Assembly: GCA_033065855.1 (NCBI GenBank)
Contig: JAVXUO010002762.1
Location: 186,001 to 250,000 of the forward strand
Origin: Escallonia rubra
Lineage: Eukaryota; Streptophyta; Magnoliopsida; Escalloniales; Escalloniaceae
Length of the DNA stretch: 64,000 bases
Direction of reading: 5' to 3'
The position numbers were made by a program, and so were the translations under genes. The notes beneath the pieces were generated by a model that saw only the letters and a program-made list of their open reading frames with translations, ran no database searches and was not told the origin of the DNA. Within the stretch, counting starts at the first letter, position 1; every line of letters begins with the position of its first letter. Of the stretch, positions 1-11,460 are shown in pieces.

Positions 1-2041
1 CGGCAAGTCAAGAGAGAAAACGACCCATCTTCTCAATTTCCACACATCTCGCAAAGTCCTCATTATGGGCGAGAACTGAGAAGAGCCATGCGATCCTTAG
101 CAGTTGTGTGGAATTATTATATAAACAAAACTGGGTTTGACTAACCCCAAACTGTAGCTCACCTCACATGCCATTTCATGTCATTGAGGAGCCAAACTAA
201 AACATAATCCAACTTGCCTCTCTTCCTCTTATCTTCTTTGGGAAAAAGTCTTCGCTTTAAAAAAAGTCTAAATATAAGATGATTGATGTTATCTTCACAT
301 TATTTATCTTCAAATGAGTTTACTTAATCAACTGAATTATAGAAGGGAAACTGCAAGGTAGATGGTTTTGCTGTTGACCCAAAACCGCGTCTTAGAGTAA
401 CAAAAGATGTATTGGCACATTCAGTGGACTCTCTCGTGAACGACACGATATAATCCGTCAACGAATCGATTCAATGGAAATTTTCAAATTTGTCGTGGGT
501 GACCTATATTTGCATGTGTGAGAACTCCCCCAAAAGGAGAGAGTTGCTCAATTTAAAATCACATGTAGGGTTAATTTTTTGTACCTTTATTGTTGGAAAA
601 TTTTCAATATTTGGACACTTGGAATCCAGAGTTTGCACTTCAAGTTGAAATGTACAAAAATAATTATTTAATCTCATTAATATGCAAGGGATATAATATC
701 CCAAAGTTAGGCATTTAATAAGAATTGAAAAGAGACATAAATCATAAATGTGGATTCTCACATTGTTTGGGAAATTGAAAGACCAAGGGTATCTAAGTAG
801 TCACGTGACATGCCTTATTTTTCTAGAAACACAAAGTATGCACGACTAAGCATACGCACATGTGTGGTGCACCACACACGCGCGCGGTTGCTCCTCCGGC
901 GTAGAGGCGCTATTAGCACATTATACACAGGCTGATGGCAATGGATTTAGAAAGAATTGTCTTGGTGTCTCTTAGCTTTATGGCTGTCAAATAACACCTG
1001 AAGAGTCATCTAACTGCCAAAACTATTTGCACATGTTCAAGGCACCTGTATGTAGGTGCATTATATAAAAGGGATGATAGCAATGCATTTCTCACTTCAT
1101 TTCTCTCAAAATTCTGTTTGTTGATTGTTTTTGCTGTGATCAATAAAATTTTGGCAACAATAAGAGCTCAGGCAATAGGGAGGGTAGCGGAGGAACCTGC
1201 CCAGTCATGCTACAGTCAACACACCTCGAATCTGACTGTCCAAACGTTCAAGAAATTCCTAATTGGGGGGAGCAATCATAGCCGTCACCGTCACCGCGAT
1301 GTTAAACTCGTTTTCGTTCAAACTTTCTCCAACGAGCTCTTGAGCAACAAGATGTGTCAATTAGAATTTATGGTAACACATTGAAAGACATTAATTAGCG
1401 ACAACTAATAGCGGGAACACTTGATCCCTAAAGTGTTCCCACGAGTGTCACTGATGAGAGCTAGCGACGGTATTGTGTAACTAAAAGGCGAGTTGGAGGG
1501 AGAAAACGCCATACACCCAAAACATGCTTCCACATGCAGTGCCGCAGTGGGCTTGATGTAGGCTGAAAATTGTAGGGAGTTCTCTTTACTCCAGGCCGCC
1601 TAACCCTTATCGTCTGTAACAAGAATTCATTACTAAAGCATTTGGTGGAAAAAATTTCAAACACTTTCGCAGCCATTGCAAAATGTGCAGTGATCCAGTT
1701 TTTGGCTAAAAGTTCAGCTATAAAAGCCACCAATGAACTTTAAGACCCAAATTTTTGTGAACAATAGGAAGTCAAATCTGCTAATCTCAAGTCTTTTAAT
1801 TCTGGGATACGCATCAAACTCTGATTGGTACAGGCAATTACAAAATATTATCCACATTGAGACGAGTGCAAACTTAAATATATAATAGCAAAAATGGTCA
1901 GATATCTAAAATATTTGTATATACTACTAACAGCAAATTTGCGTGGACTTTTACAAATTCAGCATGACCTTCGAATGAATAGGCCTTGCACCTTACTACT
2001 ACTCAATTAGTTCCTGGAAACCCCCTTTCTAGCTAACAAGC
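1..2041 (+). promoter_or_regulatory. upstream region of GLR copy 1 (5' part of tandem unit)
   Basis: No credible coding sequence is seen here; the short ORFs have no recognisable family signature. The segment recurs upstream of the second GLR gene (about 13541-15004) and in reduced form upstream of the third (about 26070-26474), so it is the 5' flank of the duplicated unit. A TATATA motif at 1918-1923 lies about 119 bp before the start codon. The last 100 bp before the ATG are nearly identical in all copies. The stretch about 1265-1880 is absent upstream of copy 2. The core promoter position is inferred. Confidence 0.5.
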
Positions 2042-5000
2042 ATGAGAACCTTACTAACTCTTTTCTTGATTTCTCTCAGTTTACATGCCATTTTGTGCAA
2101 CACACAAAGCTCTCAAAATGGCTCCTCCGAATTCCAAGTGGGCGTGGTTCTCGATTTGGATTCACCGGTAGGGAGCACGGGACTAACCTACTTGTCCATG
2201 GCTCTCTCAGATTTTTATTCAGCTCACAGAAACTACACAACTAAGTTGGTTCTTCATGTTAGCGACTCCAGAGGAAATGTCATAGATGCTGCTACTTCTG
2301 GTAAATACCACCACTTGAATTCTTGCCTTCATAGCTGGATCCTAGATTTTGGTTCAAGTTATGATCTTAATAGTTTGTATGAAGGGATCTTTCTTCTCTA
2401 ATCCCTCTAGGCTGATCACATCTGACATTTCCTTTGGGCTTGCTGCAACCATGATTGTAGCAATCCGTTATGTTGCAACCCTGGCGTTATGACGTTGCCA
2501 GCCACGTCTTTTATGCGTGAAATTATTCAAGAAGCACTTTTGCATTTACTACATATAAAAGTGTCACTAAATATGGCTTGCAGCAAATTCTTTTTCCATC
2601 ACTGGTTTGCAGCAAAATCTTTCTACAACTACGCACGCAGAAAGTCATTTTCTGCTTAGCTAGGTCCTCAACCCTAAAACTACTGTTCCCCAATATGTGA
2701 CCTCTCTCTGTATGGCCATGCCTGTTGAGATTTAACACCCCGCAGCCGCCGCCGCCCATCCCAACGCCCTTGCTTCGTTTACGATGAAATAAACTTTGAC
2801 ATATATATCTTGATCACAAACAAAACGATAGGACCACTTTGATCTTGATCACCTGTTTTGCCGTATGAGGTAGAGAATGTATGCAGTTCTAAAGGACGGA
2901 GATCTTTTGCTAAATTGTCAATAACTATTGATTGAGAGTTGCTATCCACCTTCAATAAACCTATGAGACAAATACTTGGTCAACTTCAATATTTTTTCAG
3001 ATAGCTTTCCATTACATATTCACATAGTTAGGGCATATACATGTAATAGCGCGTATATATGATCCGCAAAGTTTCGTGCTCGAATATTTTGGATGCATTG
3101 ATTCTAATGTAAGTATGATCAAAGATTTGTAGAACAAAGTTGAGGTATCATTTAAACTAACTGATTCTGTGTATGATTACAGCTCTATCCTTGTTGAAAG
3201 ATGAAAGAGTGGATGCAATAATTGGTCCTCAAAAATCTGTACAAGCCAATTTTGTGATGGATCTTGGAGAAAGAGCCCACGTACCGATCATCTCTTTCTC
3301 AGCAACAAGCCCTTCTCTTCTTCCTCAGCCTCCTAATTATTTTTTACAAACAGCACAAAGTGATGACACCCAAGTTGGGGCCATTGCTGCCATAATCAAA
3401 TCCTTCCAATGGAAAGATATTGTCATGATATTTGAGGACACGGTATATGGGAAGGGTATTGTTCCATATTTGGCTAACGCATTGCAGGACATCGATGCCA
3501 GATTTTCTTATAGAAGTGTTTTTCCTCTTTCGGCTAGCGACGATTTTATACTCAAAGAGTTGTACAAGATGATGACAATGCAAACACGCGTATTTGTGGT
3601 GCAGATGTCACATTCGCTTGCCGCCCGCCTCTTCTTGAATGCAAAGGAAATAGGAATGATGAACAAGGGCTATGCATGGATATTGACAAGTGGCCTAATG
3701 GATATATATACGTCAATGGAGCCGAATGTCAAGGAAGCCATGCAAGGTGTCTTGGGTGTGAAGCATCAAATCCCACAACCAGTAAAACAAGGCAAGACAA
3801 GCATTGTAGGTATATGGGCATATGATACCCTTTGGGCATTGGCTATGGCTGCTGAAAAAGTTGGAGTTAAGGAGCCAGTTGCGTTTGACACTACAAGCAC
3901 TATGAATTCTACAAACGTATTTAGTTTCGAAACCTCGCAAACTGGTCCCAAACTTCTCAAAGCGATGTTGGAGACATGGTTCAAGGGACTTGGTGGTGAT
4001 TTTCGTCTGGTCAAGGGGCGAGTAGTGCCTTCACCATTCCAAATAATAAATGTCGTTGAGAAAGAGGAGAAGGAGATAGGAATTTGGACACCCTCTCAAG
4101 GAATTTCGTGGGTAACAAGCAATTCTACTTCAACCAAAAACTTGAGGGGTATTATATGGCCCGGAGAATCGAATGATGTACCTAAGGGATGGGAAGTTCC
4201 AACTAGTGGTAAGAAGCTGAGAATTGGAGTGCCGGTGAAATCAAGTTTTACAGAATTCGTAAAAGTGGACTGGGATCCTCTAACAAATTTACCAGAAGTC
4301 AGTGGCTATGTTATAGAAGTATTCGAATCTGTCATGAAAGCATTGCCATATGCTGTACCATATGAATACATTCCCTTTGTGAAGACTGATTATACAAGTG
4401 GTGGGAGTTATTACAATGATCTCGTTTATCAAGTTTATCTTCAGGTCAGTTTCTACTTAAATACAATATTCCTTCTTGCATTTTGAAACTTAAGCAAACT
4501 TATCAGTGATCTAAATATATTGAGTTGAGCTTGCGGCAATTAAGACCCGAAATACGGGACATGATTGCATTGTTTCCTTCCTCTGAATCTAATGTCATTT
4601 TTCCATACGACATTAATATAGTGAAGGTTTTGTTTCGTTTTCTGATGCGGAAAGAAACTTGATGCGGCTGCGGGAGATATTACAATCACCGCCAACCGAT
4701 CACTGTATGTGGACTTCACATTGCCATATGCAGAAGGAGGTGTTTCTATGGTAGTGCCTGTTTCTTACGAGGATGTGAACAACAAGTGGACCTTCTTGAA
4801 GCCCTTAAGGAGGGATCTATGGGTAACGAGCATTGGTTTCTTTATACTCACTGGTTTTGCGGTTTGGGTTCTTGAACACAGGATAAACGTTGCGTTTAGA
4901 GGTCCGCCTTCGCAACATGTTGGCATGATGCTTTGGTTCCCCTTCTCCACACTAGTTTTTGCTCACAGTTAAGTATTGTTGTTACTCTTCTGAATAAGGG

Positions 5001-6706
5001 ATTTCCAATTATGCTTTACTTTTCTTTCGGTTAGTCGCATTTTTCATAATTTCCTTTCTTTCTTTCTTTATGCACAAAGGATCCCCGGAATGGTAATTTG
5101 ACTTAGATCGGTTATATATCTGGTTTTCAAGTTTTGTGTCACTAGATGTTAGGCAGCATGCCACTTCTGACCAAAAGCCACTTTTTATTGACAAAACTCA
5201 TCGCTAGATTTACCCTAGCAAGGCCGTTAGGATTCATATTTAGCGGCATTCTATCCTTCCCTTACAAGGACCCTTATTTTCTGTTGTTACTTTTTTAAAA
5301 ACAACTCTAAAAACCATAGCTACTAAGTAAACTACACGTATCATTGATTACACTGAAACACCACAAAAAGGCGAAGAAACTTTTTAAAAAGAGAAAACAA
5401 AGATTTGTCAAAAGTCCAAATATTAGAAATGCCATGCTAGTTTAACCAAAAAAGATCAAACGAAAACAAATCCACTTACTCTTTCTTTCTGTGGCTACTC
5501 GTTGTTACAATATTACAATTCTGTAATGTTTGGTGTCTAGCTTGCCCTTGATACTGATCAGGAGTTCAATTGTAGGAGAAAAGATACTAAGCAACTTTGC
5601 TCGGCTGGTAGTGGTGGTATGGGTATTCGTGGTGCTCATACTTAGTTCCAGCTACACCGCGAGCTTATCATCAAGATTAACGGTACAAAGGTTTCACACA
5701 ACCGTCACAGAACTACAGGATCTTATCAAGAATCGAGACAGAGTTGGGCATGCAGAAGGCTCTTTTGTTGCTGACCTCTTGATTCACCTGGGCTTTAATA
5801 GGTCCAACCTCAGGTCTTGCAAGTCTGCAGAGGAGTGTAATGAAGCTTTGTCTAATGGAAGTCAAAATGATGGTATATCTGCCTTCTTTGGGACAACGCC
5901 TCACATCAACTTCTTCTTGTCAAAATACTGTAAGAAATACATGAAAGTCGGCCCTACTTATCCAACAGATGGGTATGCCTTTGTAAGTGATAGTCCTCTC
6001 TCTACCTCATCAATTATTAGGTGATTCATCATTTATCAATGGAAGGAAGCCATACATTCCTAAAACAGGTATAGGTTTGTATGGTTTCTCGTCATTGTAA
6101 AGCTATATGGGAAACGATTGTCCCATCACTAATTTATCAAATGAACTTGATGTCTCATCATTGTTAAGCTTATGCTGTTCGTAATTCAACATCACACAAT
6201 AATGACTACAGGTTTTTTCAAGAGGTTCTCCTCTGGTATCTGATGTCTCCCGTGCGGTAATCAAAATCATAGACAATATGTCGGGCTATATTCCGACATG
6301 TACGGGCCCAGAAAACACTGTTGCATCAAACAGCATAAGCTTGGAGAGCTTTGCAGGCCTTTTTGGTATCACTGGAGGTGTCACCATGACATGCCTTTTG
6401 CTATTTTTCGTCATCTACCTCCTCAGGAACAAAGATCTTCTTCAAGGATCATCATTATGGTCGAGTTTGTGCGCTATGTGCAGACATTTTGATCAAAGAG
6501 ACGTTTCATCTTACCCTTTTAGCAGGAACAAAGACTCCCAAGATCTCGAACTTGAAGATTTTAGCGTGTCTTCAGATTTTGGCAGTTCGCCAACTTTCCC
6601 CAGAAGTTCTCACTCCAGCGATTCTTGTGCAGAAGTTGAGGGAAGAGATGTGAACGATCAGACCATTCATTACAGCTCTGAGGACACAGTTATTGTACAC
6701 CAATAA
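2042..6706 (+). CDS. GLR: glutamate receptor-like channel, clade II type (GLR copy 1)
   Basis: Predicted plasma-membrane ligand-gated cation channel of the plant GLR family, gated by amino acids and related ligands and usually Ca2+-permeable. Model: 2042-2300, 3183-4444, 4655-4967, 5576-5982, 6212-6706. All introns are GT-AG and phases match, giving 911 residues, the usual family length. Order: signal peptide (about 1-20), ANF-receptor amino-terminal domain (about 30-440), S1 lobe starting at KKLRIGVPVK, M1 (about 561-581), pore loop [16 protein letters not shown] (about 597-612), M3 with SSSYTASLSSRLTVQ, S2 lobe, M4 (about 794-818) and a cytosolic tail. The start codon begins a clear signal peptide. 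Odd point: about nine residues normally following VSRAIL in S2 are missing, and the W of the family's IExKWF is not conserved. The five-exon layout fits clade I/II; assignment to GLR2 is inference. Confidence 0.95.
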
Positions 6707-8576
6707 TTAGTACAAGTTTGTCGAAGTTTTTAATTTCTTGTAGTTACAACCAACATATTTAGTAGCAAATTTTATTTTCGAAAATACTCTTGACTAAGAA
6801 AAAGACGTGATGGATGACATGACGTTGAGGTCATCGGAGATGATGCTCATGGCTTCTCAAGGTCTATACCATGGGGTAATGATTTCTTACTCCTCTATGA
6901 ATTTCTAGGTGGAATTTTGACGTATAAAATTGAACTGTAATTACTAACAAATAAGTATGGCTTCATGAGTTAAACTGGCCGGGATCACATTGGTCAGTTT
7001 AAATAATTGATTATACGAGGCTGGGAAAAAGTCAAATGGGAGTTCAAAGTTCTACGAATGCTAATGCTCAATCATTTCTATGTTCTTGATGATTGATTTT
7101 AAAGGTCACAACGTTCTTGGTGGATTTAACAGATTTATACTAAAATATATGGACAGGTTCACCTTGAACCCGTATCTTCTCGGGCCTTACCTTGCAAAGA
7201 TTTGCATGGAAAATCAAAATATACTGGAACACTACAAGCAACCAAGGACATATTAAACTTCCCACCATTATCTCCTTAGTGCATTCACTTATCCGTCTGG
7301 CCATCGACGATCTTGTTCAAGGTGGAACGACAATATGGTGATGAACTAATGTTGCAGTTCAAGGTATGGTTAAAGGGTAAATGAATCGTCAGGTCTCAAT
7401 TGAGACCGTCAATCTGAATACTTCGTTTCATGTGCGGCCCCCTTGCTTTTCTGAAGTGGTTCAATTTCTGCAGAGTTTTTCTTCATCAAAGGATCAACTC
7501 GATTCTTAGTTAACCCTTTAAATTTCAGAGCCTTTGGTCCTCCCCAGTTATTGACTCTTGAAGTACAAGATTAAAAGTGAAATAAGAGCAGAGAAAGTCA
7601 GAATATCACACCATTAGTTCGATATGTGTTAAACATTCGTGTGTAGAAACATAGAGTCGTAATTTTTAAATGTGGCATGTACATTTAAACATATTCGATA
7701 TATTACAGAGAATTTAGATGAGTTGGGTTCATAAAGGAACGTGATGCAGTTATAGACAAAGCATGTGAGGTAATTTATCTTGTGATGACGCTTAGTTCGA
7801 GTTATAAGAGAACGGAAAAATGATGGAAGTCGGTAGATAGTCAAGCTTAGAGAGGTGCGTTGGTTATTTTGTTACCAATAAATGGCAATGGTGTAGAAGA
7901 TTGTGTTAATTATGGGCCAAATGTGGCGTAGAAGATTGTGTGAATGAGCCAGACGCGTCATGATGCAACACTGCACGAAATGATGTGGTAACACCGAGTT
8001 GAAATACCAAGACTGATGGCTGTTCAAATTTTCAGGAAGTGGATGAGCCAAGCTCATGAGACACTCCAAACTTACTGCTGGTCCAACATTTAGCATTCGC
8101 AAATTTTATTTTGTAAGGGGGAAATTTACATTTTGACTTCACGGTTCCATTTTGCCAAAATTTGAGGAATGAGCTCTAGATCTCGTGTCAACATAAAGAA
8201 AAAGTGAGGAACAAGCCTTTCACCAAAAAGGCTTGTTTGAAGCTCTTAGCTATTCTGTAAGCTTTGTCAAGTTCATTTTTACTCGGAATCATTAGTTGAT
8301 ATCTTTGAAAGTTGAATAATTCCTTAAGCTTGGTCAAGATTATTTTATTGAAATGATACTGTTTTTGGAGTTTTGGATAGAGAAATGCATCTTGATTTTA
8401 TGATTACATAATCTAAACTTCCTGAAATAATGAACTTCTGTCCAACTGAATATCATATGATTGGGTACATAAAAAAGGTATGGAATTTGATATTCGGGAG
8501 GAAGCATGGAAATAATGAGTGAATGACAATTTTTTTCTTTGTAGGCCGGCTTCGATGACAATTTCCTGTCAAGTTT
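6707..8576. other. intergenic, no gene recognised
   Basis: Region between GLR copy 1 and a hAT-type element. The first 90 bp are the conserved GLR 3' flank, shared with copies 2 and 3. The remainder is AT-rich; the short ORFs show no family motifs. I see no clear terminal repeats or RNA genes. Confidence 0.5.
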
Positions 8577-9605
8577 GTCGTAGGTAGGGCTGTAAATAAA
8601 CAGAGTTGTTCACGAACAACTCGCTGTTCATTCCCTTTGGAACTCGTTCAGGTTCGTTCATATAATAAGTGAACCGAACACGAACACAATTTTAGAGTTC
8701 GTTTATTAAATGAGCCGAGTTTGAACATGATAGTGTTTGTTTATTAATGTTCGTGAACGAGAGAGCTCGTTTACTTAACGAGCCGAACACGAGCCGAGCC
8801 TTATAAACGAGCATCGGTTCATTTACCCATTAAATATATAATATATAACCTAAAATATCTAAATCTTCTTATCCTCTCTCTCTTTCTCTAATTTCTTTCC
8901 CTTCTCTCAGACCCTCCTACGCCCACACCACTGGCCACACCGCCGCCCACACCACCGGCGACACCACCAGCCACACCGCTCCCACACCACCGGCCACATC
9001 GCCGCCCACTGGCCACACCGCCGCCAGACCACCTTATATCTCGTTACAAGCCAAGTCCTCTCTTTTTGGTAACACAACCGGCTGTAATGCGCCTTCTCAA
9101 GACAGGCCACAAGCCCACAAACCAAATCAGGTATGATGATATTGGGGGTATGCGAAAGCAGATGGCTCAGATTCGCAAGCTGTTGAGCTTCATCGATGGC
9201 CGTCGTGCGCTGTATAGCTTCATCAATGGTGCGATTTTGCTGATTTTTGGAGTTTCTTCCATCTTCTGAGGTATGCATATCCTTTGCAATGAAGTAATTG
9301 CTTGAGGGATTAAGGGATCTAAGAAAATTAGGGATTGATAGATCTGAGAAAATTAGGCATTTTATCTGATTTCGTGCAAGAACCCAAGTCGAGCTCTGAA
9401 GCTTGAGTTCGGCTCGTTTAATTAAACGAGTTGAGCGAGCCGAGCCCGAGTTTGAAGGATACGAACTCGAGTCGAGTTCGAACAATTTTTTCTGGCCCCT
9501 TAACAAACTCGAGCCGAGTTTGAACATACCAAGTCTTACACGAACCGAGCTCGAACAAGCCCATGTTCGGCTCGAACTCGGTTCGTATACAGCCCTAGTC
9601 GTAGG
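8577..9605. mobile_element. non-autonomous hAT-type DNA transposon with 8-bp target duplication
   Basis: The element runs 8585-9597 (1013 bp) and begins TAGGGCTGTAAA; its far end, read on the other strand, begins TAGGGCTGTATA, so the terminal inverted repeats match for about 10 bp. The 8 bp GTCGTAGG occurs directly before (8577-8584) and after (9598-9605), the target-site duplication expected of hAT transposons. Subterminal zones are dense in GAGCCGAG/CGTTCG-like short repeats. No transposase is present. The interior holds a proline/threonine-type low-complexity stretch (about 8925-9025) and a CDC48-like coding fragment. An open - strand frame across most of the element is probably fortuitous. 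Confidence 0.85.
9130..9190 (+). pseudogene. CDC48/p97 AAA-ATPase fragment captured inside the hAT element
   Basis: The + strand reads RYDDIGGMRKQMAQIRKL. This closely matches the start of the first AAA domain of plant CDC48 (remembered as YDDVGGVRKQMAQIREL), a stretch specific to that family. Homology stops abruptly on both sides: there is no Walker A or B motif, and the following frame is unrelated. It is a short captured piece, not a gene. Capture by the surrounding element is inferred from its position between the terminal repeats. Confidence 0.7.
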
Positions 9606-9708
9606 ATTCAAACCATACCCAATCCAATGGCGAAAGGTATTTGGAGAGTTCAATTGTATCCCCCAATCCAACAGAGAAAGAGTATGTGGAGAGTTCAACG
9701 TGATTTCA

Positions 9709-9861
9709 AATGTAGCGGACGGACTTAAAAAAACGCAAAAGAAAAAAGAAAAAAAGATTTAGACCGTCCACAGATCGTCCGTGGACGGTCAGATCGCGCT
9801 AGCAAATTCTTTATTTTTTTTTTGCTGGCGCTATCAACTGATCAGCTTCTCTATATATACA
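9709..9861. repeat. composite palindromic repeat family, copy A
   Basis: Contains in order ATGTAGCGGACGG, a pair of complementary blocks around ACAGATCGTCCGTGGACGG, then GCGCTAGCAA ... GCTGGCGCTATCA and a TATATATA end. The same modules recur at 11229, in 39.5-40.6 kb and in 44.7-46.4 kb. No coding potential. Confidence 0.6.
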
Positions 9862-10222
9862 TTTGATTAGCGTTAGCGTTTGTAATAAATTCACTCTCCC
9901 GATAACCAATTTGCTAAATAACCCAAAACCGTTGGAAATAAATTCACACACGCGATTACCAATTCGCTAAATACCGTTACGAATCCCGATACCCCATCTG
10001 AAGAGGATGGCTCAGAAACAATACTCAAAACAGAACAGCTCTAACTAGTTAACATCCATTCATTCAATTTCATAACACTAAATTCCAAGAGGAAATTCAA
10101 GAAAGCAGAAGACTGATATTGTATTCACATTACCCTAACTAAAATCTACTTATAAATCAACCACCGACAGAACTACAGGAGGAAATTTAACTAACGAACC
10201 CTAACTTCAGCCTAAGAACATC
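9862..10222. other. intergenic, nothing recognised
   Basis: AT-rich spacer between the repeat copy and the H2A fragment. It contains two loose copies of a short motif (AATTCGCTAAATA-like) at about 9910 and 9960. No gene or mobile-element end was identified. Confidence 0.4.
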
Positions 10223-10487
10223 ACAAAAGACAAAAGTCACCAATAAATTCCACATTGGAGAGCCACCGCACCACCGCATAGTCTTCATCACCGAAGGGCT
10301 TGGGTGCGTTCTTGTTCTTGGGCAGCAGAAGGTTGTGGATGTTGGGCATCACACCGCCATTGGCGATTGTGACGTCGCCAAGCAGCTTGCTCAGCTCTTC
10401 GTCGTTCCTCACCGCCAGTTGGATGTGCCTCGGCACGATACGTGTCTTCTTATTGTCCCTAGCCGCATTACCAGCTAATTCAAGCAC
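10221..10487 (-). pseudogene. histone H2A exon-2 fragment
   Basis: The - strand reads [18 protein letters not shown] followed by [36 protein letters not shown]: the C-terminal half of the canonical H2A histone fold. It starts right after a good splice acceptor (TTACAG then GTGCTTG at 10487), matching the position of the intron in plant H2A genes. The first exon, with the N-terminal tail and helix 1, is not found upstream. After [18 protein letters not shown] the frame runs on into unrelated sequence instead of stopping, so the end is also lost. It keeps an intron edge, so it is a DNA-level copy, not a processed retrocopy. It lies between two copies of the composite repeat family. Confidence 0.85.
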
Positions 10488-10629
10488 CTGTAAGCATTGC
10501 AATTACACAATTAGACCTGAAACCCTAAGATTCGCAACACCAAAAGTCGGGGTTTCTCACAGTTGCAGAACAAACACACGGAAAAACAACCGCAATGCTA
10601 AGATTCAAACCCCAGATTCAAAAATAGAA

Positions 10630-11225
10630 AGAATAGATCAAAGGTCTGGAGAGATTGAGAGAGAGAGAGAAAGGAAGGGAGGTGAGAGAGAAAATAAGAA
10701 AGTGATGAGAGAAAAGAGAGAGAAAGACAAACATGTCATCATAATAATGATGAGAGAAAGCATACAGAACATTGTTGAGTTTTTGCCCTAAATAACCATT
10801 TTTAATACTTAATTATTTCTTTACCCAATTTTTAACTTTATTTACATATCTAATTCATTTTTAAAAATTTCACTTTCAAACAGAGATTTCAAGTTAAGAA
10901 AACGTGGTTCAAAACCACGTTTTCAAGCAAACGGTACTAAATATATTGAAAACGTGATTTGGAATCACGTTTTCTTAGCTTGAAATCTCTACTTGAAAGT
11001 GAGATTTTCAAAAATGAGTTAGATAGGTAAATAAGGTTGAAAATGGGGTAAAGAAGTAATTAAATAATAAAAAAGGGTTATTTAGGACAAAAACTCAAAC
11101 ATTGTTTGTGTGAGAAAGAGGAGGATGAGAGAGAAAGGTGAGAGAAAAGAAAGAGAAAAAGTAACATGCCAAATTAATGATGAGAGAAAGAAGAGAGAGG
11201 GAGAGAGTAAAAAAACAAAAAAAAT
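10630..11225. repeat. GA-rich direct repeat split by a fold-back MITE
   Basis: Stretches rich in GAGAGA and ATGATGAGAGAAAG occur at about 10640-10767 and again at about 11106-11210, flanking the MITE at 10776-11097. The similar order of motifs on both sides suggests an older direct duplication. No coding signal. Confidence 0.5.
10768..11105. mobile_element. fold-back MITE with hairpins inside each arm
   Basis: Two arms of about 120-150 bp are inverted copies: the element starts TGAGTTTTTGCCCTAAATAA (10776) and ends with its near-complement (11097), 322 bp in all. AACATTGT lies directly on both sides (10768-10775 and 11098-11105), an 8-bp target duplication; a 9-bp reading is also possible. 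Near the centre each arm carries its own 27-bp palindrome, at 10898-10924 and 10949-10975, both of the form GAAAACGTG...CACGTTTTC. No ORF. The target length favours hAT-like mobilisation, with Mutator-like as the alternative. Confidence 0.85.
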
Positions 11226-11228
11226 CTC

Positions 11229-11450
11229 AGTCATCCACTACATTATGTAGCGGACGAGAATTGTACCATCATGTGCCTTCTTCAGCTCGAAGGTATTTTT
11301 GTCAAAAAATTATCTGTTACATAATGTAGCGAACGTACTTAAAAAAAAGATCTGGACCGTTCACAGATCGCGCGTGGACGGTCAGATCGCGCTAGCAACT
11401 TAACTAATTTTGCTAGCGCTATCAATGAATCAGCTCCCACATACATACAT
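11229..11450. repeat. composite palindromic repeat family, copy B
   Basis: Has two copies of the near-palindrome CTACATTATGTAGCGGAC (about 11236 and 11315), then GGACCGTTCACAGATCG paired with CGTGGACGGTC, then GCTAGCAACTTAACTAA followed by TTGCTAGCGCTATCA and a TATATA run. It has the same order and orientation as copy A at 9709-9861. Confidence 0.6.
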
Positions 11451-11460
11451 ATATATATAT

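Noticed and set aside
3344-4014. - strand ORFs opposite GLR exon 2, repeated in all copies
   Set aside because: Antisense shadows conserved only because the exon is conserved; no family motifs and no splice or start context.
3173-4486. Long + strand ORF starting at MITALSLL as an independent gene (likewise 16161 and 27653)
   Set aside because: It is exon 2 of the GLR genes. The apparent start lies in the intron end (ATGATTACAG contains the acceptor), and exon 1 joins in phase.
8907-9698. 263-residue - strand ORF across the hAT element
   Set aside because: Low-complexity composition (WGRRCGQW-type repeats at one end) and it crosses the element's terminal repeat; no family resemblance.
10221-10502. 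Functional histone H2A gene
   Set aside because: No exon 1 upstream and no stop at the normal end; only the second-exon core is present.
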